Shown here one piece after another: positions 8,519 to 16,470 of a DNA stretch of 42,798 bases. This stretch comes from UBA6952 sp045562575 (lineage in GTDB: Bacteria > Chloroflexota > Dehalococcoidia > Lucifugimonadales > UBA6952), in NCBI GenBank assembly GCA_045562575.1, contig JBJKVQ010000001.1, positions 1 through 42,798 on the forward strand, read 5' to 3'. Both the position numbers and the translations under genes were made by a program. Position 1 is the first letter of the stretch. Every line of letters begins with the position of its first letter. The notes below the pieces were generated by a model that searched no databases, was not told the DNA's origin, and was given only the letters and a program-made list of their open reading frames with translations.

Positions 8519-9127
8519 ATGGTTAGTAAAGGGAAAAGGCTGAAACTTGATTTGCATACGCATGTGTGGGAAGCATCAAGTTTTGAAACACCTAGTAAAG
8601 AAACAGCATATAAAGTAATAAATCAGTGTAAAAAAGTTGGTATAGATGGAATAGCGATTACTGATCACCACCACGCTCATCCAGACTTGTTAAAAATTTC
8701 TTTTGAATACTACAAAATTTTTACTCAAAATTTTCCCGATGAAATAATTATATTTCCTGGTAGAGAAATAGAATTACATATGAAGCATGATTATTTTCAG
8801 ACATATGAAGTTGGAGAATTTTTGCTACCAAATGGTAAATTATTTAGAAATTATTGCCATCCTGGCCATCCATCTCAGCAAATAGAAATAAATCATATTC
8901 AATCTATAGAGGTGAATAATTCTATACACAATTGGCATATTAATAAAAACCAAGTGTATGAATTAGCAGATAAACACAATTTAATTTTAACTGAAGTAAG
9001 CGATGCTCATGAAATCACTGATATTGGAAAAAATTTCATAGAAATACCCTTAGAAGACTTATTATCTTCTGGAATCGATTTAAATCAATTACAAATTCAA
9101 GGATGGGAAAATTATAGATCAATTTAG
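8519..9127 (+). CDS. PHP-domain metal-dependent phosphoesterase-like protein
   Basis: A stand-alone PHP domain of 202 residues. The metal ligands are in order: HTH at residues 13-15, ITDHHHAH near 47-54, Glu in PGREIE, His in CHPGHP, and SDAHE near residue 161. This is the complete PHP set, as in histidinol-phosphatase-like and TrpH-like phosphoesterases. The substrate is unknown. It lies between two crotonase genes, an unusual setting for this family and suggestive of hydrolysis of a nucleotide or phosphorylated metabolite tied to acyl-CoA chemistry, which is an inference. GAAGGA about 12 bases upstream is a weak ribosome site. Its 3' end overlaps the likely 5' end of the next crotonase gene. 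Confidence 0.82.
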   Translation: MVSKGKRLKLDLHTHVWEASSFETPSKETAYKVINQCKKVGIDGIAITDHHHAHPDLLKISFEYYKIFTQNFPDEIIIFPGREIELHMKHDYFQTYEVGEFLLPNGKLFRNYCHPGHPSQQIEINHIQSIEVNNSIHNWHINKNQVYELADKHNLILTEVSDAHEITDIGKNFIEIPLEDLLSSGIDLNQLQIQGWENYRSI

Positions 9128-9848
9128 CACAATTATTTATGAAAAGAATAAGAATATAGCGACAATTACTCTTAATAGACCTAATGTTGTTAACGCTTTT
9201 AATACCACTATGAGAGATGAACTTTACGAAGTGCTAACTGCGATTAATCTTGATTATGATATCAAAGGTATATTATTGAAAGGTAATGGATCAAAGGGAT
9301 TTTGTGGAGGAGCGGATTTAACTGAGTTTGGTACTGCCCCTTCACAATATATAGCTCGAAATATTCGTAAAGAAAGAGACTTATGGGAAGTTTTTATGAC
9401 ATTACCAGTTCCTATTGTTTGTGTACTTCATGGATACACGTTTGGTTCTGGGGTAGAAATTGCTATGTTGTGTGATATTCGAATAGCAACTAAGGATACT
9501 ATTATCGGATTACCAGAAACGGGGCTTGGTATAATTCCAGCAGCAGGTGGAACACAAACCATACCTCGTCAAATTGGTTTAGGGCATTCTTTGGACCTTT
9601 TATTATTAGGAAGACAGCTAGAGCTAGATAAATCTTTGAAAATAGGATTGATTGATTATAGCGTTGAGGAAACCCATATTATTGAGTTTGCCTATAGTTT
9701 ATTAGATAGTTTATGTCGTAACCCTAAAGAATTAAATATGTTAACAAAATCAGTTATTTCACAGGGATTAGAACTTTCTCTCACAAAAGCATTAGATTTA
9801 GAATCTAAAAAATGTATTGAATATATTACCGAAACTAGACAAGGATGA
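9111..9848 (+). CDS. Enoyl-CoA hydratase/isomerase family protein, non-standard start
   Basis: A crotonase with an intact active site: oxyanion segment GFCGGADL, HGYTFGSGVEIA with the Glu of the rat E144 position, and GLPETGLGIIPAAGGTQ with the E164-position Glu. The first ATG in frame is at 9210, but the conserved first strand (NIATITLNRPNVVNAF) is encoded upstream, from about 9153. That open frame runs back to a stop at 9081 and contains no ATG, GTG or TTG. The likeliest start is ATT at 9111 or ATA at 9114, with AAGGA at 9099-9103 as ribosome site, overlapping the PHP gene's stop at 9125. The alternatives are a shortened protein from 9210, a +1 shift from the PHP frame, or a sequence error. 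The product would have 245 residues. Confidence 0.75.
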   Translation: MIDQFSTIIYEKNKNIATITLNRPNVVNAFNTTMRDELYEVLTAINLDYDIKGILLKGNGSKGFCGGADLTEFGTAPSQYIARNIRKERDLWEVFMTLPVPIVCVLHGYTFGSGVEIAMLCDIRIATKDTIIGLPETGLGIIPAAGGTQTIPRQIGLGHSLDLLLLGRQLELDKSLKIGLIDYSVEETHIIEFAYSLLDSLCRNPKELNMLTKSVISQGLELSLTKALDLESKKCIEYITETRQG

Positions 9849-9899
9849 TAGAATTGATACTTGCGTCAGATATTTTGTGTAGGCAATGGAGGTTAGTAG

Positions 9900-11459
9900 A
9901 TGAATACTGTCGAGTTTTTGCGACTATCAAGTGAAATCGTTCCAGATAGAACTGCAATTATATTCGAAGATAAGAGAATTGATTTTTCTACTTTACAACA
10001 ACGAGTAAATAAACTTGCTGATTCATTAAGTAAACTAGGTGTGGTTGCAGGAGATAGAGTTTCTACAATACAAGTTAACTGCAATGAGCATATAGAGACT
10101 TATTTTGCCATAACAAGTCTGGATGCAATTTATGTTCCTGTTAATTTTCGTGTTAGATCTGAAGAACTTGAGGTTATGTTATCTGATAGCAGGCCCAAAG
10201 TGGTTTTTGCAGGTTATAGATATCATGAATTAGTCAAACAAGCTACAGAGAATAATAAAGATGTTGAATTGCTTGTATCTATGGATGATGAGTCTGATGG
10301 ATGGATTAATTACGATGATTTAATTCGAGATGGGGAACCTGAAGATAGATTCCCTGAATATGATGATGATGATACTAATATAATTATGTATACCTCAGGT
10401 ACTACAGGTGCTCCCAAGGGCGTTATGTTGAAACATGATAGTTTTTCTTCCTATATTCTAGCTAATGTTATGCCAGCAGATCCTGATGAAGAAGAAAAGA
10501 ATATACTAACCGTTCCATTACATCATATAGCAGGTATGCAGGCTGTGATTTCTGCAATTTATGGTGGTAGGACGTTAGTTATACAACGACAGTTTGAACC
10601 TCACGATTGGATGAGATTAGTTCAAGAAGAACAAATTAATCGGGCTATGATGGTTCCTACAATGCTTAAAGCGATTTTGGATCATAAAGAGTTCCCAAAT
10701 TTTGATATATCAAGTTTAGGGGTAATAACTTATGGTGCTGCACCTATGCCTGCTTCTGTTATAAAAGACGCAATAGCAAAACTTCCTGGAGCACGTTTTA
10801 TTAATGCTTTTGGCCAAACAGAAACTGCTTCAACTATTACTATGTTATCTCCAGAAGATCATGAGATAACCGGCACATCTGAAGAACAAGAACTTAAATT
10901 AAAACGATTAAGTTCTATTGGTAAACCTTTAGATGATGTTATCGTTCAAATAGTTGATGAGGATGGAAACGAAGTTACACAAGGTGAAGTAGGTGAAATT
11001 GTTGCTCAGGGCCCACGATTGATGAAGGGGTATTGGAATAAAGAAGATGCAACTAATGAAACAATTAGAGATGGTTGGTTATACACTGGAGATTTAGGAT
11101 ATATGGATGAAGAGGGATATATCTTTTTATCTGGAAGAGCAAAAGACTTCATTAAGCGTGGAGGGGAAATGATTGCACCAGATGAAGTCGAAAATGTTAT
11201 TCTTACTCATTCAAGTATTGATGATGCAGCTGTAATTGGAGTTAATGATGAATATTGGGGGGAACGAGTAAGAGCTGTGGTCGTGTTAAAATCAGGTATG
11301 TCTGTAGAGCAACAAGAAATAATCGACTACTGCCATGAACGTCTAGCCAGTTACAAAAAACCAGAATCAGTTATTTTTGCTGATGAAATCCCTAAGAATC
11401 CTATGGGTAAAATATTGAAACGCGAACTTCGTGATATGTACCCAGAGCCAATAGAATAG
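9900..11459 (+). CDS. Acyl-CoA synthetase (AMP-forming, class I adenylate-forming)
   Basis: Activates a carboxylic acid to its CoA thioester with ATP, through an acyl-adenylate. The protein has 519 residues, the usual length. The P-loop-like motif YTSGTTGAPKG lies near residues 163-174, YGAAPMP near 280, and the A5 motif NAFGQTETAS near 302. The A7/A8 segment GWLYTGDLGYMDEEGYIFLSGR leads into the hinge and C-terminal domain, and the catalytic lysine lies in PMGKILKRELRD near residue 504. A GGAGG site precedes the ATG. It probably belongs functionally with the upstream crotonases and the convergent FadF-like electron carrier, as an entry step to beta-oxidation-like degradation. Substrate chain length cannot be read. 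Confidence 0.92.
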   Translation: MNTVEFLRLSSEIVPDRTAIIFEDKRIDFSTLQQRVNKLADSLSKLGVVAGDRVSTIQVNCNEHIETYFAITSLDAIYVPVNFRVRSEELEVMLSDSRPKVVFAGYRYHELVKQATENNKDVELLVSMDDESDGWINYDDLIRDGEPEDRFPEYDDDDTNIIMYTSGTTGAPKGVMLKHDSFSSYILANVMPADPDEEEKNILTVPLHHIAGMQAVISAIYGGRTLVIQRQFEPHDWMRLVQEEQINRAMMVPTMLKAILDHKEFPNFDISSLGVITYGAAPMPASVIKDAIAKLPGARFINAFGQTETASTITMLSPEDHEITGTSEEQELKLKRLSSIGKPLDDVIVQIVDEDGNEVTQGEVGEIVAQGPRLMKGYWNKEDATNETIRDGWLYTGDLGYMDEEGYIFLSGRAKDFIKRGGEMIAPDEVENVILTHSSIDDAAVIGVNDEYWGERVRAVVVLKSGMSVEQQEIIDYCHERLASYKKPESVIFADEIPKNPMGKILKRELRDMYPEPIE

Positions 11460-11467
11460 AGTAATTA

Positions 11468-13522
11468 TTACTCTTCTTCAGGAACAACACTTTCAGCGAT
11501 AATTTCTACGAGATCTTTCGTTTGTTTATTTTCTTGAACACCTTTTGATTGAATTCCTTCAGCGAACATTTGATAACAAAACGGACAAGAAACACCCAAG
11601 GTTTCTCCTTCAGTTTCAAGGAATTGATCAATTCTCATATGATTAATTCTTTGACCTCCACTATCTTCCATCCACATATGTCCACCACCTGCACCACAAC
11701 AGAATCCTCTCTCACAATTTCTTTCCATCTCATGAAGTTCTAGTCCAGGGATAGCTTTTGAGATATTACGTGGAGCATCATAAATTTTGTTATGTCTTCC
11801 TAGATAACAAGAATCATGGTAAGTCATACTAATATCAACACTTTTAACAGGTTTTAGTTTTCCGTTTTGAATTAATTCATCCACAAATTCAGTATAATGA
11901 TAAACTTTGTAATTACCTCCAAGTTGGGGGTATTCGTTCTTGATATTGTTAAAACAATGTGGACATAGAGTTACAATTTTTTTGAACGAATATTGGTTTA
12001 ATGTTTGAATATTTTGTTCAGCCATCATTTGGTATAGGTATTCATTTCCAATTCTTCTAGCAGGATCTCCAGTACAACCTTCTTCATTTCCTAGTACCGC
12101 AAATTTAATACCGGCAACACGTAAAATAGAAGCCATAGCTCGTGGTGCCTTTTGATTTGCTTCGTTTAATGCAGAAGTGCAACCTACCCATAAAAGAACT
12201 TCAGCTTCATTTTCCTCTGCAAATGTTGGAACATTTAATCCCTCCATCCATTCGGTTCTAGAAGTCTGATTTCCACTCCATGGGTGTCCTCGTTGTTCCA
12301 TGTTTAATAGAACACCCTCAGCTCCTTCAGGCATACTAGCTTGTTCCATGACTAGATATCTACGCATATCAACAATAGAGTCAACATGTTCAACCATAAC
12401 TGGGCATTCTTCCATACATGCACCACAGGTAACACAGTCCCAAACTGCAGATTCTTTGAGCATACTATTTTCTGTGAACAAACTAGGCTCTTGAAAAGTT
12501 TCGCCAGATTTTTGTGCATTAATTATTGAAGCGCCTGTCTCCATCACATGTTCTTTGACTCCTTCTGCAATATGCATTGGAGATAGAAATTTTCCACTTA
12601 TATTGGCCGGACAATTATCCGTACATCTACCACAAACAGCACATGCATATCCATCTAATATAGATTTCCATGAAAACCCTTCAGTGCCACCGGCACCAAA
12701 TGTTTCAGCTGTTTCAAAATCGGGCATTTGCTTTAGAGTCCCTCTAGCTTGCATAGTAGTAAAGAGAACATTTATAGGAGCCCCAACCATATGCATGTGT
12801 TTAGATATAGGGATATAGATAGAAAAACCTAAGATAATAATTAGGTGCAACCACCAGAATAATGCTTGTAAATTACTTGCTGTTTCTGAAGCTATTCCCA
12901 TATCAATGAATAGATTTCCTAATGCTCCACCTATTGGAGTTTCTGCAGCAGGTCCTGTACCACCAGCAGCTACAAAAAACCCTTCTGTAATTAAGGTAAA
13001 AAACATGAGGCCATATATTGCAGCAACAATAATTATTGATTCTTTAGCCCTAGTGAGATCAAATGATAGTCTGTGGGGCCTTGCAACCCATCTTCTATAT
13101 AGTGCCCAGGATAATGAAAAAATAATTAATACTGCAACAATATTCAGAAGTGATGCAAAAAATTTCACACCTGTTGCAGTTAATAAAGTTTCAGAAAATT
13201 CATGCCAAGCAGAATCACCGAAAACAAAAATTACATAACTTATAGAGAAAAGTACAAACCCGTAAAAAATAATCGCATGACCAAGACCAGCCATATCTTT
13301 TAATGAGAATCGTTGCATAACTCTTTGTTGACCAAGGACAACAATTAGCATTTTAAATATTCTCTGTATAGGTTGATCTAGCCTGTTTTCTTTTCTACCA
13401 AGGAAAACTAATCGAAATACTCTTTGCCATAAAATGAAACCAGCTAAACCGAATGATACTAGTGAAACAATTAACACCAGTAATGCATTGGATATACCAA
13501 ATAGACTCTCAGGTGGAACCAT
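11468..13522 (-). CDS. FadF/EMO-like membrane (Fe-S)-binding oxidoreductase
   Basis: A 684-residue membrane-bound Fe-S protein. The N-terminal roughly 250 residues hold about six membrane spans of the nitrate-reductase-gamma type. Two 4Fe-4S motifs follow, CAVCGRCTDNCP near residue 290 and CVTCGACMEECP near 363. Then come two cysteine-rich CCG domains, with VGCTS near 444, CPHCFNN near 520 and CCGAGGGHMW near 607. This order matches FadF/EMO, the EtfAB:menaquinone oxidoreductase that takes electrons from acyl-CoA dehydrogenases through ETF to quinone. I chose the ATG at 13522 because GGAGG lies 6 bases upstream; the TTG at 13540 has no such site. It is convergent with the acyl-CoA synthetase, 8 bases apart. 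etfAB is not in the window. Confidence 0.87.
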   Translation of the reverse strand: MVPPESLFGISNALLVLIVSLVSFGLAGFILWQRVFRLVFLGRKENRLDQPIQRIFKMLIVVLGQQRVMQRFSLKDMAGLGHAIIFYGFVLFSISYVIFVFGDSAWHEFSETLLTATGVKFFASLLNIVAVLIIFSLSWALYRRWVARPHRLSFDLTRAKESIIIVAAIYGLMFFTLITEGFFVAAGGTGPAAETPIGGALGNLFIDMGIASETASNLQALFWWLHLIIILGFSIYIPISKHMHMVGAPINVLFTTMQARGTLKQMPDFETAETFGAGGTEGFSWKSILDGYACAVCGRCTDNCPANISGKFLSPMHIAEGVKEHVMETGASIINAQKSGETFQEPSLFTENSMLKESAVWDCVTCGACMEECPVMVEHVDSIVDMRRYLVMEQASMPEGAEGVLLNMEQRGHPWSGNQTSRTEWMEGLNVPTFAEENEAEVLLWVGCTSALNEANQKAPRAMASILRVAGIKFAVLGNEEGCTGDPARRIGNEYLYQMMAEQNIQTLNQYSFKKIVTLCPHCFNNIKNEYPQLGGNYKVYHYTEFVDELIQNGKLKPVKSVDISMTYHDSCYLGRHNKIYDAPRNISKAIPGLELHEMERNCERGFCCGAGGGHMWMEDSGGQRINHMRIDQFLETEGETLGVSCPFCYQMFAEGIQSKGVQENKQTKDLVEIIAESVVPEEE

Positions 13523-13597
13523 TATTACCTCCAGTACCAAACACCAATATTACATTATGAATATATTCTATCATAATATATTGGATGTTGTTTAGGT

Positions 13598-14863
13598 TCA
13601 ATTCTTTATTGGCGGTTTGGCTAATATTGCTGCAATAAAACATAATATTGGTAATAATGTGAATACATTTGCTGTTAGTTCAAAAGAATTTGTTGTGTCG
13701 ACAATAATGGCAAATGATAGAGGTCCAAGTGCTGCAGAACCTACCATAACAGTTGTGACAAATCCTCTTATAGCTCCTATTGAATTTCTTCCATAATAAT
13801 TTGCCCAAATGACATTTCCAATAGTCATAGCAAATCCCATACCAAACCCAATGATTGCCCCATAGATGTATGTATGCCAGTTAGCTGAAATAGTACCAAT
13901 AAATAACATTCCTATAATTAATATTATTTGACTAAATCCTAATAGGTATCTTGGAGCAATTTTTTCAATGATAAAACCAGAACAAAAAGAACCTAATATT
14001 ATCATTGGAGAAATAATTATAAATACTTGAGCTGCAGATTCTGTACTCAATCCACGACTCTCAAAGAGAGGTACTTGTAGAAAAGTAAGCGCAGTTATAA
14101 TAAAAGAATGTGAAGTGCTCGCAAAGAGTAAAAGCCAAAAAGTTGGAGTTTTCATAGCTTCATTTAAACTCCAATTTATTTCTAGGTTAGATTTCTTAAT
14201 AGATGAGTCTTGTTCTATTTTTAATCCATCAGGAAGAAGACCTATTGATTCTGGGCTTCTACGTATGATTATAATCGCTGGTAATAACAAACATCCCCAA
14301 ATTATGAAAGTGAGAACAGCCCATGCATTTTCCCAACCGAGGTTTGTTATTAGATAAAATATGAGAAGTGGAAATATAGCTTGGCTAAGAGCGCTACCTA
14401 ATGAATTAAATGCATTAGCCCTTCCTCGATACTGGATGAACCAAATTGCTACTAAACTAGTAGAAACAAGAGTTAATGCACCTTGGCCTAAAGCTCGCAA
14501 CATAGTAAATCCAAGATATATTTCATAAGAATTAGAAACTTGTGTCATCCATAAACAGGCAAGTCCAAATAGAATGGTGATCAGGGACATTAAAATTCTA
14601 CCACCATATCTATCAAATAACTTTCCAACAATAATCATAAGGGTCGCGGCTGTAAGCGAGCCAAATGTATAAAAACTAGCAATTTCAGATAGTGAAAGGC
14701 CAAGAGAATTTCTCATGGGTTCCATAAAAATTGAAATAGAATATGTTTGACCAGGACCAGATATAAACATTCCTAAACTTGTAACTACTAATATTATCCA
14801 GCCATAATAAAAGGGAAGTTTTTTTGGGGCACTTAAGTAGTTGTTAGATTTGTAAGAATGCAT
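13598..14863 (-). CDS. MFS transporter (monocarboxylate/OFA-like)
   Basis: Major facilitator of about 421 residues. It starts with the FYYGWIILVV segment seen in the oxalate/formate antiporter and monocarboxylate carrier group. GKLFDRYGGR is the loop 2-3 motif, and SFIITALTFLQVPLF opens the second half. Related sequences occur at 23004-24260 and 35898-37154 in this window. I prefer the ATG at 14863 to the one at 14899. A TTGAAT, 17-base, TATAAT promoter ends 7 bases before 14863 and the upstream ATG lies inside its -35 box, so the transcript should be leaderless. The cargo is unknown; an organic anion is the family expectation. Confidence 0.83.
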   Translation of the reverse strand: MHSYKSNNYLSAPKKLPFYYGWIILVVTSLGMFISGPGQTYSISIFMEPMRNSLGLSLSEIASFYTFGSLTAATLMIIVGKLFDRYGGRILMSLITILFGLACLWMTQVSNSYEIYLGFTMLRALGQGALTLVSTSLVAIWFIQYRGRANAFNSLGSALSQAIFPLLIFYLITNLGWENAWAVLTFIIWGCLLLPAIIIIRRSPESIGLLPDGLKIEQDSSIKKSNLEINWSLNEAMKTPTFWLLLFASTSHSFIITALTFLQVPLFESRGLSTESAAQVFIIISPMIILGSFCSGFIIEKIAPRYLLGFSQIILIIGMLFIGTISANWHTYIYGAIIGFGMGFAMTIGNVIWANYYGRNSIGAIRGFVTTVMVGSAALGPLSFAIIVDTTNSFELTANVFTLLPILCFIAAILAKPPIKN

Positions 14864-14878
14864 AGCAGGGATTATAAT
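14850..14878 (+). promoter_or_regulatory. Forward promoter of a back-to-back pair
   Basis: TTGTAA at 14850-14855, a 17-base spacer and TATAAT at 14873-14878, reading toward the DMT gene at 14915 with a leader of about 30 bases. Its -10 shares the palindrome ATTATAAT (14871-14878) with the -10 of the opposing promoter. Confidence 0.45.
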
Positions 14879-14899
14879 CCTCTTTTTGTATTCATTCAA
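14871..14899 (-). promoter_or_regulatory. Reverse promoter of the pair, leaderless start
   Basis: On the minus strand: TTGAAT at 14899-14894, a 17-base spacer and a perfect TATAAT at 14876-14871, followed 7 bases later by the ATG of the MFS gene at 14863. The position fits a leaderless mRNA. Confidence 0.6.
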
Positions 14900-14914
14900 T
14901 GAATTGAGAAAATT

Positions 14915-15826
14915 ATGGAGAATTGGGCAATAATTGCATTAATCAGTGCTGGTGTTTCTGGTTTGATAAGTATTTTTGATAAAACAGTTTTATATCGTTA
15001 TGTTACTAATTCTCATACATTACCTGTATTAATTGCCTTAATACAAATGACATTTGGTATTCTAACTATTTTAATAATTTCTTCTTTTGAGTCTATCCAT
15101 GTGGAATACTACTTTTGGCCGTTTATTGCAGGAGCATTATTTGGATTACAAGGTCATTTATTTTTAAAAGTAACTTTTTCTAATGAGGTTACTAGGACAG
15201 TCCCATTTTCACAAATATATCCAATATTCACAGCTTTTTTCGCCTTACTTTTTTTGGATGAAAATATATTACTCTATCAAGGGGTTGGAATATTATTAAT
15301 TGTAATTGGTGCAATATTAATTGCTATGGATTTTTCCGGAGACTTTTGGAAAATTAAAATTATTGATAAGGCATTTAGTTTGTTAATTATTGGTAGCTTG
15401 CTTTATAGTGCTGCAAATATTACAAGTAAATTAGCTGTAGAAGATGCTTCAATTATACAAGTACATGCTGTACGTATGTTTGCTTTAGGTTTTGTTTTCT
15501 TTCTTTTAAATTTTCGTAAAGACTCCTATCTAGATGTAAAAAATATGATTCAGTCAAAAAGTAAAGGGTTTTTATTTGTATTTACTAATGAGGTATTTTT
15601 GGTGAATGCTCATTTTTATTTAGCTTTACTAGCGCTTTCTTTAGGCCCAGTTTCTCTAGTAACAGCAATATTAAGTGTCAGATCTTTATTTCTACTTTTC
15701 TTTACTTTACTTGTAAGTATTTTATTCAATTGGTCTCTTGGTGAATCAATTTCTCCTAAAATTATCCTCATTAAGGCTATATCTACTACTATTATAGTTG
15801 TTGGTTTAGTTCTTCTCGTTATTTAA
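14915..15826 (+). CDS. EamA/DMT-family membrane transporter
   Basis: A drug/metabolite-transporter-superfamily protein of 303 residues with about ten hydrophobic segments in two five-helix halves. Each half ends in the typical conserved turn (GVGILLIVIGAILIAMD near residue 130; ISTTIIVVGLVLLVI at the C-terminus). FSQIYPIFTAFFALLFLDENIL is the characteristic EamA segment before helix 4. The substrate is unknown. It is divergent from the MFS gene, with the two promoters overlapping at a shared -10 palindrome. The ribosome site is weak (TTGAGAAA). The gene ends about 100 bases before the cyclophilin gene. Confidence 0.8.
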   Translation: MENWAIIALISAGVSGLISIFDKTVLYRYVTNSHTLPVLIALIQMTFGILTILIISSFESIHVEYYFWPFIAGALFGLQGHLFLKVTFSNEVTRTVPFSQIYPIFTAFFALLFLDENILLYQGVGILLIVIGAILIAMDFSGDFWKIKIIDKAFSLLIIGSLLYSAANITSKLAVEDASIIQVHAVRMFALGFVFFLLNFRKDSYLDVKNMIQSKSKGFLFVFTNEVFLVNAHFYLALLALSLGPVSLVTAILSVRSLFLLFFTLLVSILFNWSLGESISPKIILIKAISTTIIVVGLVLLVI

Positions 15827-15923
15827 TTTCACTTTTTTATTGTGATATTTATCCTAATAATTAATGAATAAATATGTTAAAGTTTTAATAATAAGATGTT
15901 GAGATTTATGAAAGGAAAACACA

Positions 15924-16385
15924 TTGCAAGCAACAATAAAAACAAATTACGGTGAAATAGTTATTAATTTATTACCTGATGAAACTCCTAAAACAGTTGA
16001 TAACTTCGTTAGTTTATCCAAATCAGGTTTTTACGATGGAGTGATATTTCATAGAGTCATTCCAAATTTTATGATTCAAGGCGGAGATCCTGATGGTACT
16101 GGTAGAGGCGGACCTGGCTATCAATTTGAGGATGAAATTGTATCGTCATTAGTGTTTGATGCACCTGGTAAATTGGCTATGGCAAACGCTGGTCCAAATA
16201 CGAATGGTAGTCAATTCTTTATAACTACTGTGGCTACACCACATTTAAATGGAAACCATACAATATTTGGGACTGTAACTACTGGCCAAGATATTGTTGA
16301 GACAATTTCAAAGGTAGATACAATGCCTGGAGATAAGCCTGTAGATGATGTTGTAATTGCTGGAATAGATATTGATGAATCTTAG
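15924..16385 (+). CDS. Cyclophilin-type peptidyl-prolyl cis-trans isomerase
   Basis: A compact bacterial cyclophilin, 153 residues, that speeds proline isomerisation during protein folding. Catalytic and binding motifs are present: FHRVIPNFMIQGGDP near residues 49-63 with the active-site Arg, NTNGSQFFITT near 91, and HLNGNHTIFG near 107. The usual Trp of the cyclosporin site is His-Leu (HLNG), as in many bacterial forms. The start is TTG at 15924, supported by AAAGGA 8 bases upstream; the nearby ATG at 15908 is out of frame. There is no signal peptide, so it is cytoplasmic. Confidence 0.92.
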   Translation: MQATIKTNYGEIVINLLPDETPKTVDNFVSLSKSGFYDGVIFHRVIPNFMIQGGDPDGTGRGGPGYQFEDEIVSSLVFDAPGKLAMANAGPNTNGSQFFITTVATPHLNGNHTIFGTVTTGQDIVETISKVDTMPGDKPVDDVVIAGIDIDES

Positions 16386-16388
16386 TGG

Positions 16389-16416
16389 TTGCAATATTCA
16401 TTTACATTGGTATAAT
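16389..16416 (+). promoter_or_regulatory. Promoter upstream of the malic enzyme gene
   Basis: TTGCAA at 16389-16394, a 16-base spacer and TATAAT at 16411-16416, starting right after the cyclophilin stop. A short inverted repeat (ACTCTTTAGAGT) lies just past the expected start and could be an operator or a small hairpin. Confidence 0.55.
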
Positions 16417-16470
16417 TTGAGCACTCTTTAGAGTTTCTAAAAATATATATACTCAAGAAAAGGCAATATT

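Noticed and set aside
12906..13238. A 110-codon open frame on the plus strand
   Set aside because: It is antisense to the membrane part of the FadF/EMO-like gene and has no independent support.
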